This document shows positions 23,400 to 32,990 of a DNA stretch of 64,000 nt, piece after piece. The DNA is from Nocardia wallacei (GTDB taxonomy: Bacteria; Actinomycetota; Actinomycetes; Mycobacteriales; Mycobacteriaceae): contig NZ_JARWQD010000312.1 of the NCBI RefSeq assembly GCF_029869545.1, positions 1 through 64,000 of the forward strand, given 5' to 3'. Each line of letters starts with the position of its first letter. The first letter of the stretch is position 1. Below the pieces are notes generated by a model that saw only the letters and a list, made by a program, of their open reading frames with translations, ran no database searches and had not been told where the DNA came from. A program made the translations under genes and the position numbers.

Positions 23400-26300
23400 G
23401 TGAGCAGCTCAACATCCCAGTTCGGACAGAACCAGTGGCTAGTCGACGAGATGTACCAGAAGTACAAGCAAGACCCGTCGTCGGTCGACGAGAGCTGGCA
23501 CGAGTTCCTGGCCGACTACACACCGGAATCGACGGGCGAGACCAACAGCTCGGGCCGGGCGGGTGTTGACGCTACTCCGGCCGCCGCCGCACCGACGAAC
23601 ACTCCCGCCCCCGCACAGGCGCCCGCCGCCGCCCCCGCACCCGCCGCCGCGCCCGCGGCCCAGGCCGCCACGCCCCCGGCCCCCAAGGTGAACTCGGCCG
23701 CCTCGGCCGCCGCCGCCCCGCCGCAGGCGCGCGCCCCCCAGACCACTCCGGCCCCGGCCTCCAACGCCGCGCCGACCACCGGCGCCCCGAAGACCGCCGA
23801 GACCGCGGACGAGGCGAAGGTGCTGCGCGGCCCGGCCGCCGCCATCGTCAAGAACATGTCGGCGTCGCTGACCATCCCGACCGCCACCAGCGTGCGCGCC
23901 ATCCCGGCGAAGCTGATGATCGACAACCGCCTGGTCATCAACAACCACCTGGCCCGCACGCGAGGCGGCAAGATCTCGTTCACCCACCTGCTGGGCTACG
24001 CGATCGTGCAGGCGGTCAAGTCGTTCCCGAATATGAACCGGCACTTCGCGGAGGTCGACGGCAAGCCGAACGCGGTCACCCCCGCGCACACCAACCTGGG
24101 CCTGGCCATCGACCTCCCCGGGAAGAACGGCAACCGCACCCTGGTCGTCGCGGCCATCAAGAACTGCGAGACCATGACGTTCGCGCAGTTCCACACCGCC
24201 TACGAGGACATCGTCCGCCGCGCCCGCGACGGCAAGCTGGGCGCCGAGGACTTCTCCGGCGTCACCATCTCGCTGACCAACCCGGGCACCATCGGCACCA
24301 ACCACTCGGTGCCCCGGCTGATGGCCGGTCAGGGCGCGATCATCGGCGCGGGCGCCATGGAGTACCCGGCCGAGTTCCAGGGCATGAGCGACCAGCAGCT
24401 GGCCGAGATCGGCATCGGCAAGCTGATGACGCTGACCTCCACCTACGACCATCGCATCATCCAGGGCGCGGAGTCCGGCGACTTCCTGCGCACCATCCAC
24501 CAGCTGCTGATCTCCGACGAGTTCTACGACGAGATCTTCCACGGCATGGGCGTGCCCTACGAGCCCGTGCGCTGGCGCAAGGACATCAAGGAGCGCGGCG
24601 TCGACAAGAGCGTCCGCGTGCAGGAGCTCATCGCCGCCTACCGCAACCGCGGCCACCTGATGGCCGACACCGACCCGCTGCGGCTGGTGAAGGACAAGTT
24701 CCGCAGCCACCCCGATCTCGACGTCACCCAGCACGGCCTGACGCTGTGGGACCTGGACCGCGAGTTCAACGTCGCCGGTTTCCACGGCCAGGAGCGGATG
24801 AAGCTGCGCGACGTGCTGTCGCTGCTGCGCGACGCGTACTGCCGCCACATCGGCGTGGAGTACACCCACATCCTCGACCCCGAGCAGCTGGCGTGGATCC
24901 AGGAGCGGGTCGAGCAGAAGCACGCGCGTCCCACCGTCGCGCAGCAGAAGTACATCCTGAGCCGCCTCAACGCGTCGGAGGCCTTCGAGACCTTCCTGCA
25001 GACCAAGTACGTCGGCCAGAAGCGCTTCTCGCTGGAGGGTGCCGAATCGGTCATCCCGATGATGGACGCCGTCATCGACCAGTGCGCCGAGCACGGCCTG
25101 GACGAGGTCGTCATCGGCATGCCGCACCGCGGCCGCCTGAACGTGCTGGCCAATATCGTCGGCAAGCCCTACTCGCAGATCTTCACCGAGTTCGAGGGCA
25201 ACATGAACCCGGCCGCCACGCACGGCTCGGGCGACGTGAAGTACCACCTCGGCGCGCACGGGACCTACATCCAGATGTTCGGCGACAACGACATCGAGGT
25301 GTCGCTGACCGCCAACCCGTCGCACCTCGAGGCCGTCGACCCGGTGCTGGAGGGCCTGGTCCGCGCCAAGCAGGACCTGCTCACCAAGGAGGACCTGGTC
25401 ACCAAGGGCGAGGAGGCGCGCACCTTCTCCGTCGTGCCGCTGATGCTGCACGGTGACGCGGCCTTCGCCGGTCAGGGCGTGGTCGCCGAGACGCTGAACA
25501 TGTCGGGCCTGCGCGGCTACCGCGTCGGCGGCACGGTCCACATCGTGGTGAACAACCAGATCGGCTTCACCACCGCGCCGGAGAACAGCCGCTCCACCGA
25601 GTACTCGACCGATATCGCGAAGTTCATCGGCGCCCCGGTCTTCCACGTGAACGGCGACGATCCGGAGGCGTGCACCTGGGTCGCGCGGCTGGCCACCGAC
25701 TACCGCGAGCGGTTCCACAAGGACGTCGTGATCGACCTGATCTGCTATCGGCGCCGCGGCCACAACGAGGGCGACGACCCGTCGATGACCCAGCCGTACA
25801 TGTACGACGTCATCGACACCAAGCGCAGCGTCCGCAAGTCCTACACCGAGGCCCTGATCGGCCGCGGCGATATCTCGATGAAGGAGGCCGAGGACGCCCT
25901 GCGCGACTACCAGGGCCAGCTCGAGCGGGTCTTCAACGAGGTGCGGGAGCTGGAGAAGTACCAGCCGGAGCCGAGCGAATCGGTCGAGAAGGAACAGACC
26001 ATCCCGCAGACGGTCGTCACCGCCGTGGACAAGACGGTGCTGCATCGCATCGGCGACGCCTTCGTCGATGTGCCCGAGGGCTTCAGCGTCCACCCGCGCG
26101 TCAAGCCGGTGCTGGATCGCCGCCGCGAGATGGCCTACGAGGGCAAGGTCGACTGGGCGTTCGCGGAGCTGCTGGCCTTCGGCACGCTGATCGACCAGGG
26201 CCGCGCGGTGCGCCTGACCGGTCAGGACTCGCGGCGCGGCACGTTCACCCAGCGGCATTCGGTGGTCATCGACCGCAAGACCGGCGCCGAGTACACCCCG

Positions 26301-27200
26301 CTGCACAACATCGGCAGCGCCAACCCGGGCTGGTTCGCGGTGCACGACTCCGCGCTCAGCGAGTTCGCCGCCGTCGGCTTCGAATACGGCTACTCGCTGG
26401 GTAATCCGGACGCGCTGGTGCTGTGGGAGGCGCAGTTCGGCGACTTCGTCAACGGCGCGCAGTCGATCATCGACGAGTTCATCTCCTCCGGTGAGGCCAA
26501 GTGGGGCCAGCTGTCCGACGTCGTGCTGCTGCTGCCGCACGGCCACGAGGGCCAGGGTCCCGACCACACCTCCGGCCGCATCGAGCGGTTCCTGCAGCTG
26601 TGCGCGGAGGGGTCGATGACGGTGGCGGTGCCGTCCACCCCGGCCAACTACTTCCACCTGCTACGCCGGCACGTGCTCGACGGCATCCGCCGCCCGCTGA
26701 TCGTCTTCACCCCGAAGTCGATGCTGCGCAACAAGGCCGTGGTGTCCAATATCGAGGACTTCACCGACAGCAAGTTCCGCTCGGTGTTCGAGGAGCCGAC
26801 CTACGAGAGCGGCGACGGCGATCGCAGCAAGGTGAAGCGGATCCTGCTGACCAGCGGCAAGCTCTACTACGAGCTGGCGGCGGAGAAGGCCAAGAAGAAC
26901 CGCGACGACGTGGCGATCATCCGCGTGGAGCAGCTCTACCCGATTCCCTCGTACCGGCTCAACGAGAAGCTGGCGACCTACCCGAACGCCACCGACCTGG
27001 CGTGGGTGCAGGAGGAACCGGCGAACCAGGGTGCCTGGCCGTTCTTCGGCCTGAACCTGCCGGAGATCCTGCCGGAGCGGTTCAACAAGCTGCGCCGGAT
27101 CTCGCGCCGCGCCATGTCGGCCCCGTCCTCGGGTTCGAGCAAGGTGCACGCGGTGGAGCAGGCCGAGATCATCGCCGAGGCGTTCACGCCGACCGCGTAA
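23400..27200 (+). CDS. kgd: Multifunctional 2-oxoglutarate metabolism enzyme (2-oxoglutarate decarboxylase/dehydrogenase E1-E2)
   Basis: A 1266-residue mycobacterial-type Kgd/SucA. The N-terminal E1 segment FGQNQWLVDEMY is followed by an Ala/Pro-rich flexible linker (~50-135). Next is an E2-type acyltransferase domain (~140-370) with catalytic His351 in YDHRIIQGAESGDFL. Then comes the thiamine-diphosphate E1 domain with GMPHRGRLNVLAN and the cofactor motif beginning GDAAFAGQG (685-693) and reaching NNQIGF. It converts 2-oxoglutarate to succinic semialdehyde or succinyl-CoA in the TCA cycle. In mycobacteria it is inhibited by GarA and activated by acetyl-CoA. The start is GTG 23400 by homology, with ATG 23382 as alternative. 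The following ATPase begins 3 bp after the stop. Confidence 0.97.
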   Translation: MSSSTSQFGQNQWLVDEMYQKYKQDPSSVDESWHEFLADYTPESTGETNSSGRAGVDATPAAAAPTNTPAPAQAPAAAPAPAAAPAAQAATPPAPKVNSAASAAAAPPQARAPQTTPAPASNAAPTTGAPKTAETADEAKVLRGPAAAIVKNMSASLTIPTATSVRAIPAKLMIDNRLVINNHLARTRGGKISFTHLLGYAIVQAVKSFPNMNRHFAEVDGKPNAVTPAHTNLGLAIDLPGKNGNRTLVVAAIKNCETMTFAQFHTAYEDIVRRARDGKLGAEDFSGVTISLTNPGTIGTNHSVPRLMAGQGAIIGAGAMEYPAEFQGMSDQQLAEIGIGKLMTLTSTYDHRIIQGAESGDFLRTIHQLLISDEFYDEIFHGMGVPYEPVRWRKDIKERGVDKSVRVQELIAAYRNRGHLMADTDPLRLVKDKFRSHPDLDVTQHGLTLWDLDREFNVAGFHGQERMKLRDVLSLLRDAYCRHIGVEYTHILDPEQLAWIQERVEQKHARPTVAQQKYILSRLNASEAFETFLQTKYVGQKRFSLEGAESVIPMMDAVIDQCAEHGLDEVVIGMPHRGRLNVLANIVGKPYSQIFTEFEGNMNPAATHGSGDVKYHLGAHGTYIQMFGDNDIEVSLTANPSHLEAVDPVLEGLVRAKQDLLTKEDLVTKGEEARTFSVVPLMLHGDAAFAGQGVVAETLNMSGLRGYRVGGTVHIVVNNQIGFTTAPENSRSTEYSTDIAKFIGAPVFHVNGDDPEACTWVARLATDYRERFHKDVVIDLICYRRRGHNEGDDPSMTQPYMYDVIDTKRSVRKSYTEALIGRGDISMKEAEDALRDYQGQLERVFNEVRELEKYQPEPSESVEKEQTIPQTVVTAVDKTVLHRIGDAFVDVPEGFSVHPRVKPVLDRRREMAYEGKVDWAFAELLAFGTLIDQGRAVRLTGQDSRRGTFTQRHSVVIDRKTGAEYTPLHNIGSANPGWFAVHDSALSEFAAVGFEYGYSLGNPDALVLWEAQFGDFVNGAQSIIDEFISSGEAKWGQLSDVVLLLPHGHEGQGPDHTSGRIERFLQLCAEGSMTVAVPSTPANYFHLLRRHVLDGIRRPLIVFTPKSMLRNKAVVSNIEDFTDSKFRSVFEEPTYESGDGDRSKVKRILLTSGKLYYELAAEKAKKNRDDVAIIRVEQLYPIPSYRLNEKLATYPNATDLAWVQEEPANQGAWPFFGLNLPEILPERFNKLRRISRRAMSAPSSGSSKVHAVEQAEIIAEAFTPTA

Positions 27201-27203
27201 GGG

Positions 27204-27923
27204 TTGACCGGATCACTGCTACTGCGCCGGGTCGAATTCGCTCCATCGGAGCGGTTCGACCCGGCGTCGTGGTATCTGGACGTGCCGGTCATCGCCGAAA
27301 TATGTTCGGACGGGCTGACTTTCGAGAAGCCGGTGACGGTGATTGTCGGGGAGAACGGGGTCGGGAAGTCGACGCTGGTGGAGGCGATCGCCGGGAGCTG
27401 GCAGGCCGGGATGCACCGGGCGGAGGACCACATGTGGGCTCCGGGCCGCACATCCGGCGACAGCGATCTGAAATACCACCTGCGCTGCGACGGCGTGTAC
27501 CCGCGGCCGACGAACGGCGGTTTCCTGCGCGCCGAAGCCATGCTGAATCTCTTCGAGACCGTCGACGCCACGCGCGTGCGCGACACCGATCAGGTGTGGA
27601 ACAACCTCTCCCACGGCCAGTCTTTCCTGCGCTATGTCGCCGAACGCCCTGTGGGGCAAGGGCTTTGGCTGCTCGATGAGCCCGAGGCCGCGCTGTCGTT
27701 CCAGTCCTGCCTGGCGCTGGTCGGCGTCCTGATCGACCTGGCCGCCGAGGGCTCGCAGGTGATCATGGCAACCCACTCCCCCCTGCTCGCCGCCTGCCCG
27801 GACGCGGAGATCCTAGAACTCACCGAGGACGGCATCGAGTACCGCGAGTGGGATCGGCTCGACATGGTGCGCAACTGGCGCGCCTTCCTCGATTCGCCGC
27901 AGCAGTATCTGCGCCATTTGTAG
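27204..27923 (+). CDS. Small ABC-class AAA ATPase (Rad50/SMC head-like, no coiled coil)
   Basis: A 239-residue soluble ATPase with all ABC-head motifs close together. Walker A is GENGVGKST (49-57), the signature is LSHGQ (135-139), Walker B is LWLLDEPEAAL with Asp158-Glu159, and the switch histidine is His191 in IMATHSPLL. There is no membrane domain and no coiled coil, so it is not a classical transporter subunit. Stand-alone proteins of this kind are widespread and mostly uncharacterised. It starts with TTG 27204, only 3 bp after kgd stops, and has no separate ribosome site beyond AAGGG next to the start. Co-translation with kgd is possible. Confidence 0.83.
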   Translation: MTGSLLLRRVEFAPSERFDPASWYLDVPVIAEICSDGLTFEKPVTVIVGENGVGKSTLVEAIAGSWQAGMHRAEDHMWAPGRTSGDSDLKYHLRCDGVYPRPTNGGFLRAEAMLNLFETVDATRVRDTDQVWNNLSHGQSFLRYVAERPVGQGLWLLDEPEAALSFQSCLALVGVLIDLAAEGSQVIMATHSPLLAACPDAEILELTEDGIEYREWDRLDMVRNWRAFLDSPQQYLRHL

Positions 27924-28024
27924 CCCATCGGCGGCACTGTGACTCCGCTCATCCGCCCTTGTTCAGCAAAGATTCCGCACCGTATATTCGGCGTGGAGTA
28001 TTTCGACGCGGAGGGAGAACGACG

Positions 28025-28708
28025 ATGACGAAGCAGCCGGGTGCGACGCTGACGCCGCTGGCGCTGGCGGTGCTCGCGCTGCTGGAAGAACGCCCGATGC
28101 ATCCGTACGAGATGTATCAGCTGCTGTTGCAGCGCCGGGAGGACTATTTGCTCAAGATCCGCCCCGGCTCCCTCTATCACACGGTGACGCGGCTGGCCGA
28201 GCAGGAACTGGTCTACGCCGAGGGGACCGACCGCGCGGGCAATCGCCCCGAGCGCACGACGTACCGGATCACCGAATCCGGCACCACCGCCTTGCGCACT
28301 CGAATATCCGACCTCATCCGCCGCCCCCTCCGCGAATATCCGATCTTCCCGCTGGCCCTGTCCGAGGCGCACAATCTGCCCCGCGAGGAGGTGATCGCGC
28401 TGCTGCGCGAGCGCATCGGCTGGCTCGACGACGACATCACCGAACTGGACGCCCTGCACGACTGGCTGACCACGCACAAGGTCGCCCGGCGGTACTGGAT
28501 GGTCCTCGAGTACCTGCGCGGCCAGGTCGACGCCGAGGTCACCTGGCTGCGCCGCATCACCTCCGAACTGGAATCCGGTGCCCTGGAATGGGAACCGTTC
28601 ACCCCCGACGGCATCCGCATCACTCCGGAGACCGGCGTCATCGGCCACGGCTGGGGCGCGGCGGTCACCGACGACGTGCTCGCCGAGCTGCGGAAAGGAA
28701 TCTCATGA
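28025..28708 (+). CDS. PadR family transcriptional regulator
   Basis: A 227-residue PadR regulator. The N-terminal winged helix has the family motifs LALLEERPMHPYEMYQLL and IRPGSLYHTVTRLAEQELV. The C-terminal helical domain (~100-180) mediates dimerisation. The start ATG 28025 has GGAGGGAG 6-8 nt upstream. Its stop overlaps the MFS gene start by 4 bp, so it most likely controls this exporter, as PadR-MFS pairs typically do. A near-direct repeat TATATTCGGCG / GTATTTCGACG (about 27982-28009) just upstream is a candidate autoregulatory site. Confidence 0.92.
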   Translation: MTKQPGATLTPLALAVLALLEERPMHPYEMYQLLLQRREDYLLKIRPGSLYHTVTRLAEQELVYAEGTDRAGNRPERTTYRITESGTTALRTRISDLIRRPLREYPIFPLALSEAHNLPREEVIALLRERIGWLDDDITELDALHDWLTTHKVARRYWMVLEYLRGQVDAEVTWLRRITSELESGALEWEPFTPDGIRITPETGVIGHGWGAAVTDDVLAELRKGIS

Positions 28709-30186
28709 CGACTCAACGCAATCCGTGGCTGGCGCTCTACGCGCTGGTCGTCGGGTTCTTCATGATCCTGCTCGATATGACCATCGTCGCGGTGGCCAAC
28801 CCTGCGATCATGACCGACCTGCACACCGACATGACCAAGGTCATCTGGGTGACCAGCGCGTACCTGCTCACCTACGCGGTGCCGCTGCTGGTGACCGGAC
28901 GACTCGGAGATCGCTTCGGGCCCAAGAACATCTACCTGATCGGCCTGGCCGTATTCACCCTCGCCTCGCTGTGGTGCGCCATGTCCACCACCGTCGAGAT
29001 GCTGATCGCGGCGCGCGCGGTGCAGGGCCTGGGCGCGGCGCTGATGACACCGCAGACCATGGCGGTGATCACCCGCACCTTCCCGCCGGACCGGCGCGGC
29101 GCGGCGATGGGGCTGTGGGGCGGCGTGGCGGGTCTGGCCACGCTGGTCGGCCCGATCCTCGGCGGCGTGCTCGTGGACTGGCAGGGCTGGAACTGGATCT
29201 TCTACATCAACGTGCCGATCGGCATCGTCGCCTTCGTGCTCGCCGTGTGGCTGGTGCCCGCACTGGAGACGCACGAGCACAAGTTCGACCTGGTCGGGGT
29301 GGTGCTCAGCGGTGTCGGCATGTTCCTGCTGGTGTTCGGCATCCAGGAGGGCAATACGCACGACTGGAACGCGTGGATCTGGACGATGATCATCGCGGGC
29401 CTGGTGGTGTTCGGGCTGTTCGTGGTCAATCAGGCCCGCAATACCGGCGAGCCGCTGGTGCCGTTGAGCCTGTTCCGCGATCGCAACTTCGCGCTGTCCA
29501 GCGTGGCCATCGCCGCGATGGGCGCCGCGGTGACGGCCCTGATGGTGCCCGCGTACTTCTACCTGGAGGCGGTGCGGGAATTCTCGCCGACCAAGGCGGC
29601 GCTGGTGTTCGCGCCGATGGCGATCGTCACCGGCCTCACCGCGCCGTTCATCGGCAAGATCTCCGACCGGATGCCGCCGCGCATCATCCCGACCATCGGC
29701 TTCTTCCTGTTCGCCGCCTCGGTGTTCGGCTTCTCGGTGCTGATGAAGCCCGACGGTTCCATTCCGCTGTTCCTGGTGATCGCGGCGATCGCCGGTCTGT
29801 CCAACTCGTGCATCTGGGCACCGCTGGCCTCCACGGCCACCCGCAACCTGCCGGTCTCCCAGGCCGGTGCCGGCGCGGGCGTGTACAACACCACCCGGCA
29901 GGTCGGATCGGTGCTCGGCAGTGCCGCCATCAGCGCGCTGATCTCCGCCCGCATGTCCGCGCAGGGCCTGGGCGGGGCCAATGTCTCCGAGGGCGGCGGC
30001 ACCACCATGGGCAAGCTTCCGGAGGCCATCGTCGACAAGTTCAGCAGCGCCCTGGGCCAGTCGATGATCCTGCCCGCCGCCATCCTCCTGATCGGCGTCG
30101 TCGCCTCGGCCCTGTTCGTGAGCGGCAAGTCCAAGTCGACCGGCGCGGAGGCCGACGCCAAGGTCCCGGTCGACATCGGACACTGA
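28705..30186 (+). CDS. MFS exporter, DHA2 (EmrB/QacA) family
   Basis: A 493-residue major facilitator with about 14 membrane segments. DHA2 signatures are LDMTIVAVANPAI in the first helix (motif D1), GRLGDRFGPKNIY (motif A) and the motif C-like GLATLVGPILGGVLVDWQGW in helix 5. It probably exports hydrophobic drugs using the proton gradient. The ATGA overlap with the PadR regulator and the good ribosome site GGAAAGGAAT define the start. It ends directly against the convergent molybdopterin oxidoreductase stop (30186/30187), with no space for a separate terminator. Confidence 0.93.
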   Translation: MTTQRNPWLALYALVVGFFMILLDMTIVAVANPAIMTDLHTDMTKVIWVTSAYLLTYAVPLLVTGRLGDRFGPKNIYLIGLAVFTLASLWCAMSTTVEMLIAARAVQGLGAALMTPQTMAVITRTFPPDRRGAAMGLWGGVAGLATLVGPILGGVLVDWQGWNWIFYINVPIGIVAFVLAVWLVPALETHEHKFDLVGVVLSGVGMFLLVFGIQEGNTHDWNAWIWTMIIAGLVVFGLFVVNQARNTGEPLVPLSLFRDRNFALSSVAIAAMGAAVTALMVPAYFYLEAVREFSPTKAALVFAPMAIVTGLTAPFIGKISDRMPPRIIPTIGFFLFAASVFGFSVLMKPDGSIPLFLVIAAIAGLSNSCIWAPLASTATRNLPVSQAGAGAGVYNTTRQVGSVLGSAAISALISARMSAQGLGGANVSEGGGTTMGKLPEAIVDKFSSALGQSMILPAAILLIGVVASALFVSGKSKSTGAEADAKVPVDIGH

Positions 30187-31863
30187 TCAGCCAACGCGGA
30201 CCGAGACCGTCGGATATCCCGTGGCACCGTCGGGGATGACATCCCGGACCTCCGAGGTCTGGGTCCGGCCGGTGGCATCGGTGGAGCGGGCGCGCAGGGT
30301 GTGGGGGCCCGGGGTGGCGGCCCAGTCGTAGGACCACTGGCGCCAGGTGTCGATCGTGGGTTCGGCGGCCAGGCGGGCGGATTCCCAAGGGCCGTCGTCG
30401 ATTTGGACCTCGACGGCCCGGATGCCGCGATGCTGGGCCCAGGCCACACCCGCCACGACGACGCGGCCGCCGCTCACCCGGGCGCCCGAACGCGGGGTGT
30501 CGATGCGGGTGCCGGTCTTGATCGGGCCGTGTGCCGACCAGCCGCGCTTGGTCCAATAGGCCTGGGCGCGGTCGAATCTCGTGATCTCCAGCTCGGTCAC
30601 CCATTTCGTGGCCGACACGTAGCCGTACAGGCCGGGCACGACCAGCCGGGCGGGATAGCCGTGCGCGACGGGCAGCGGCTCACCGTTCATGCCGACGGCC
30701 AGCAGGGCATCGCGGCCGTCGATGAACGTAGCGAGCGGGCTGCCCGCGGTGAACCCATCGACGCTGCGGGACAGCACCATATCGGCATCCGGATGCGGGC
30801 GGGCCTCGGCGAGCAGTTCGTCGAGCCGGTAGCCGAGCCAGCGCGCGTTGCCGATCAGATCCCCGCCGATGGGATTGGAGACGCACGCCAGCGTCACCAG
30901 CCGCTCGACCGCCGGGCGCCGCATGAGATCGGCGTAGCCGAGCCGGATTTCGCGCTCCACCATGCCGTGGATGCGCAGCGACCAGGTGTCGGTGCTGACC
31001 TGCGGCACCACCAGCGCGGTATCGATCCGGTAGAAGTCGGCGTTGCTGGTCAGATACGGTGTGAGACCGGGAATTCGGAGATCGGCGGCCGGATCGATCG
31101 GTGGCGCAGCAACATTCGGCAGCGGCAGCTGCACCGCCGCCCGCTCCGAGGACACGCTGTGCACCCGCGCACCGAGCAGCCGCCCCGCCAAACCCGTTGC
31201 GGCGGCGAGAATTCCGACACCGACAATGCCTCGCACGGCCTGCCGCCGGTCCAGCGCCCCGGCCGAAACATCGGAAGCGGCAGGGCCGTCGGCGCTATCC
31301 CGTGTGCCGGATGCCGCGTGGCCCGCCGATGTCGCGCGCGAGGCGCCCGGGGCCGCGACCACATCGTCGCGCGGGCGCCCTCCCACACCGGGCGCGGCCC
31401 GAGGCCGGGCCGGTACGCCGTCCCGCCCCGGTGCCACCTGCTCGCAGCGTCGAATCGACCAGCGCAGCACCATGATTCCGAGCACGACGCCCACCAGCGA
31501 CGGCAACGCCCAGGTCCACGACGCTCCCGGCCGGTTCGCCGCGACGAATGCGGCCACCAGACCGAACACGGCCAGCACCGCGGAGCCGAACGGACGATCC
31601 GTGCGCTCGATGCGCCCCGCCAGCGCCGCCACCGCCGCCGCGACAACCCCCATGCAGACGAACAGCACCAGCTTGTCGTTGGTGCCGAAGGTGTCGATCG
31701 CCCATTCCCGCACCCGGTCCGGCGTGCGGTCCACCACGGTGGAACCGATCGCCGCCAGGGGTGCGCTTCCCGCGCCGACCGGCACCGCCACCAGCTCCGC
31801 CACGCCCAGCGTCAGCCCGGCGGCCACGATCCCGCAGGCCGCGCGCAGTCCCGATCCGGTCAT
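30187..31863 (-). CDS. Membrane-bound molybdopterin-dependent oxidoreductase (sulfite oxidase family)
   Basis: 558 residues. The N-terminal ~240 residues hold four to five membrane segments (for example VCMGVVAAAVAALAG and LAVFGLVAAFVAANRPG), and a further hydrophobic stretch GIVGVGILAAATGLAGRLLG lies at ~215. The C-terminal half is the molybdopterin domain. The molybdenum-ligand cysteine is in ERLVTLACVSNPIGGDLIGN, and the C-terminal Ig-like dimerisation domain contains ISGARVSGGRV-like strands and WRQWSYDWAATPGPHTLRARS. It probably faces outside the membrane. The physiological substrate is unknown. No cytochrome partner is encoded next to it. Confidence 0.9.
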   Translation of the reverse strand: MTGSGLRAACGIVAAGLTLGVAELVAVPVGAGSAPLAAIGSTVVDRTPDRVREWAIDTFGTNDKLVLFVCMGVVAAAVAALAGRIERTDRPFGSAVLAVFGLVAAFVAANRPGASWTWALPSLVGVVLGIMVLRWSIRRCEQVAPGRDGVPARPRAAPGVGGRPRDDVVAAPGASRATSAGHAASGTRDSADGPAASDVSAGALDRRQAVRGIVGVGILAAATGLAGRLLGARVHSVSSERAAVQLPLPNVAAPPIDPAADLRIPGLTPYLTSNADFYRIDTALVVPQVSTDTWSLRIHGMVEREIRLGYADLMRRPAVERLVTLACVSNPIGGDLIGNARWLGYRLDELLAEARPHPDADMVLSRSVDGFTAGSPLATFIDGRDALLAVGMNGEPLPVAHGYPARLVVPGLYGYVSATKWVTELEITRFDRAQAYWTKRGWSAHGPIKTGTRIDTPRSGARVSGGRVVVAGVAWAQHRGIRAVEVQIDDGPWESARLAAEPTIDTWRQWSYDWAATPGPHTLRARSTDATGRTQTSEVRDVIPDGATGYPTVSVRVG

Positions 31864-31937
31864 ACCGTGAGCGTACGTCCGCCTCCCCGCCCTCCGACCC
31901 GCCGAACAGGCACGACAACCGGCCCGTCACACATTCG

Positions 31938-32864
31938 TCAGATCTCGAGCACCGCTTTGCCGTGCAGGCGCCGCGACAGCAACGCCTCGGCCGCCTCGCC
32001 GAACCGCGTCCAGTCCCCGCGCCAGGCGATATTCGGATCGAGCTGCCCGGTCGCGACCCGTTCGGCCAGCCAGCGCAGGTCCGGGCCCAGGTTCGGGCAC
32101 GCCATCAGGTAGAACGTCGTGATCGATCGGTCGTGGCGACCCTGGTCACCGAAGAAGGCCCCGAAGGGAAACGTCTCGTCCGCACCGGCGGCGTGCCCGA
32201 TCGCCACCACCGTGCCGCCCTCGGACAGCCGCTGGTAGGCATCGACGAGTTGGGAACCGCCAACCAGATCGATCACGCCGTCGACCGGATCGCGCAGGCC
32301 CGACGGATCGGCGATCACCTCGGCCGCGCCGAGCGCGCGCAGACTCGGGGCATGGGTGGCCGGATCCCCGGTCGCCGCGATGACATGCGCGCCACCGAGG
32401 CGGGCGAGCTGGACCGCGTAGCGACCGGTGCCGCCGGTCGCCCCGGTGATCAGCACCCGCCGCCCCAGGATGGGCCCGAGCCGATGCAGGGCCCGCAGCG
32501 CACTCGTCCCGGCGACCGGAACCGTGCTGATCGCCGCCGGATCCGCACCGTGCGGGATAGTGCCGATCAGATCCGTGTCGACGGCCCGCAGTTCGGCCCA
32601 GGCTCCGTCGGGCGCGAGCGTGACGACCGGGGTGCCCACCGGCGGACCGGAACCGTCCGCGGCCGCCCGCTCCACGATCCCGGCCGCATCCCAGCCCAGC
32701 ACCGCGCCGTCGGGCGCCGCGGCGAGCACGAACTGGACCTCGCCGTTGTTGAGCGAGGTCGCCGTCACCCGGATCACCGCCTCGTGCGGAGCGGGCTCCG
32801 GCTCGGCGACCTCACCGAGGCGCAACCCGGAGGGAACGGAATGGTCGACAACCAATGCGCGCAT
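31938..32864 (-). CDS. NADP-dependent quinone oxidoreductase / zinc-independent MDR protein
   Basis: A 308-residue medium-chain dehydrogenase/reductase of the quinone-oxidoreductase type. The N-terminal GroES-like domain (MRALVVDHS) lacks the zinc-ligand cysteines. The Rossmann domain has VLITGATGGTGRYAVQLARLGG and the family IDLVGG. It reduces quinones or activated alkenes in the cytosol. The start at 32864 fits the family N terminus. It diverges from a TetR gene across a 126-bp region with an operator-like palindrome, so repression by that TetR is likely. Confidence 0.9.
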   Translation of the reverse strand: MRALVVDHSVPSGLRLGEVAEPEPAPHEAVIRVTATSLNNGEVQFVLAAAPDGAVLGWDAAGIVERAAADGSGPPVGTPVVTLAPDGAWAELRAVDTDLIGTIPHGADPAAISTVPVAGTSALRALHRLGPILGRRVLITGATGGTGRYAVQLARLGGAHVIAATGDPATHAPSLRALGAAEVIADPSGLRDPVDGVIDLVGGSQLVDAYQRLSEGGTVVAIGHAAGADETFPFGAFFGDQGRHDRSITTFYLMACPNLGPDLRWLAERVATGQLDPNIAWRGDWTRFGEAAEALLSRRLHGKAVLEI

Positions 32865-32928
32865 GCCACAACGCCTTTCGAACGCAAGGGGATTCTGTGA
32901 TGCCGGAAATCCCACATCACCGCCAATG

Positions 32929-32943
32929 TGCCACTGAGTGGCA
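32929..32943. promoter_or_regulatory. Probable TetR operator
   Basis: TGCCACTGAGTGGCA is a 6-3-6 inverted repeat midway between the divergent oxidoreductase and TetR genes. A further half-site AGTGGC follows at 32954-32959. This is the expected place for an operator controlling both genes. Confidence 0.6.
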
Positions 32944-32990
32944 ATTGCTGTCAAGTGGCTCTAGCCGCTAAGGGGCGTTATCCTGGCGAC

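Noticed and set aside
23550..23805. Repetitive GCC/CCC-rich DNA early in kgd
   Set aside because: It encodes the Ala/Pro-rich flexible linker that is normal in this enzyme family, so it is not a mobile repeat.
23439..26657. A 1072-codon minus-strand frame opposite kgd
   Set aside because: Shadow of the kgd coding frame; low-complexity translation without homology.
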